DNA of 5,427 nucleotides. Origin: Terriglobia bacterium. Its GTDB lineage: Bacteria; Acidobacteriota; Terriglobia; UBA7540. The notes beneath the pieces were generated by a model. That model did not search any database. It was given only the letters and a program-made list of their open reading frames with translations, and was not told where the DNA came from. The stretch is from the NCBI GenBank assembly GCA_030036915.1, contig JASHSC010000693.1, positions 1 to 5,427 on the forward strand, given 5' to 3'. Position 1 is the first letter of the stretch. The number at the start of each line of letters is the position of its first letter. Shown piece after piece: positions 4,940-5,427 of the stretch. The position numbers and the translations under genes are program-made.

Positions 4940-5427
4940 TCAGTCACCGTGCGGCTCACGCTCGGACTGCGCGTACTGCGGGGTGAATGCGATTCTGCGA
5001 ATGACCGGAACCGGAGTGCCCCATCCCATCGTGTCATGCCAGAGGATGGCGTTCAGGATATCCGTGGGGACGTCGTCGGGCTCGCGAAAGTTCATGTGCA
5101 TGCAAGCAATCGCCGCCTCGCGCGCCGGGCCCTTGAGGGATGAGAGCGGCGGGTTCAACTGGTAAATCGAATACTGCGGCTCGATCGCGACATAGGGTGT
5201 GTAGTCCGGCTTGCTCTGGAAGCTGTTGCGCATGTCGGTGGCGATCAAATCAAAGATCGACATCGGGGGCAGGCCCAATATCATCTCGATGGTTTTCACC
5301 ATGCTGCATTGAGAGTAAAAAGTGGAGTCGATGGATCCGCGGCGAATGTAGGGGCTGACGGCGAGCGCCACGGTGCGGTGCCCATCCACGTGGTCCAGGC
5401 CGTCCTGCGCGTCGTCCTCGACTATCA
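4940..5427 (-). CDS. Phosphoesterase / alkaline phosphatase family protein, C-terminal part
   Basis: The frame is open to the window edge, so only the last 161 residues plus stop are visible and the start lies outside. The first full codons read IVEDDAQDGLDHVDGHRT, then VALAVSPYIRRGSIDSTFYS, SMVKTIEMILGLPPMSIFDLIATDM and, near the end, NAILWHDTMGWGTPVPV. This series matches the C-terminus of the large acidobacterial proteins annotated as phosphoesterase (PF04185) or YncE-like/alkaline phosphatase fusions. In that superfamily, Asp/Glu and His in such motifs bind the catalytic metals, so I infer that the EDD and DHVDGH residues are metal-site candidates. The substrate is unknown; a secreted location is usual for the family but its signal would be outside the window. 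An internal GTG at 5389 is not the start, because conserved sequence continues upstream of it. Confidence 0.86.
   Translation of the reverse strand, partial: IVEDDAQDGLDHVDGHRTVALAVSPYIRRGSIDSTFYSQCSMVKTIEMILGLPPMSIFDLIATDMRNSFQSKPDYTPYVAIEPQYSIYQLNPPLSSLKGPAREAAIACMHMNFREPDDVPTDILNAILWHDTMGWGTPVPVIRRIAFTPQYAQSEREPHGD

Overview
The window looks like a chromosomal piece of a soil-type bacterium, most probably an acidobacterium (Terriglobia-like). This is inferred from the gene mix, not from a marker gene. The mix is a stand-alone MEMO-family protein, a secreted FecR-domain protein with a Trp/Pro/Tyr-rich repeat region, a YebC protein followed by a small exported protein of a type I recall only from acidobacterial genomes, and the C-terminus of an acidobacterial-style phosphoesterase carrying an EDDAQDG...DHVDGHRT motif. 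The genic part is moderately GC-rich.

Layout. Positions 1-689 hold no gene I can support. This stretch has a very AT-rich start (10 G/C in the first 60 bases), two imperfect 32-bp direct repeats 53 bp apart, a strong compound inverted repeat at 316-354, and a second AT-rich patch near 501-560. A near-consensus sigma70-type promoter (655-683) then leads directly into a plus-strand MEMO/AmmeMemoRadiSam-B gene (690-1517), and its spacing predicts a leaderless mRNA. All other genes are on the minus strand. Read in transcription order they are: the 3' end of a phosphoesterase (5427 to 4940, cut by the window edge), yebC (4799 to 4050), a small exported protein of unknown function (about 4021 to 3344), and a secreted FecR-domain protein (3208 to 1526). 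The last of these ends tail-to-tail with the MEMO gene, with 8 bp between the stop codons.

How the genes relate. yebC and the small exported protein are probably co-transcribed: the downstream Shine-Dalgarno lies just after the yebC stop codon. The most natural start of the exported protein is an ATC, not an ATG, which means either a rare non-canonical start or a start lost by mutation or base error. The FecR-domain protein has its own good ribosome binding site after a 135-bp gap. No sigma factor or TonB receptor accompanies it here. The MEMO gene has no AMMECR1 or radical-SAM partner in the window. I see no CRISPR array, transposase, tRNA, rRNA or obvious defence system. The points most worth checking are the leaderless promoter, the ATC start, the 26-residue aromatic repeats of the FecR protein, and the repeats and hairpin in the 690-bp non-coding block.
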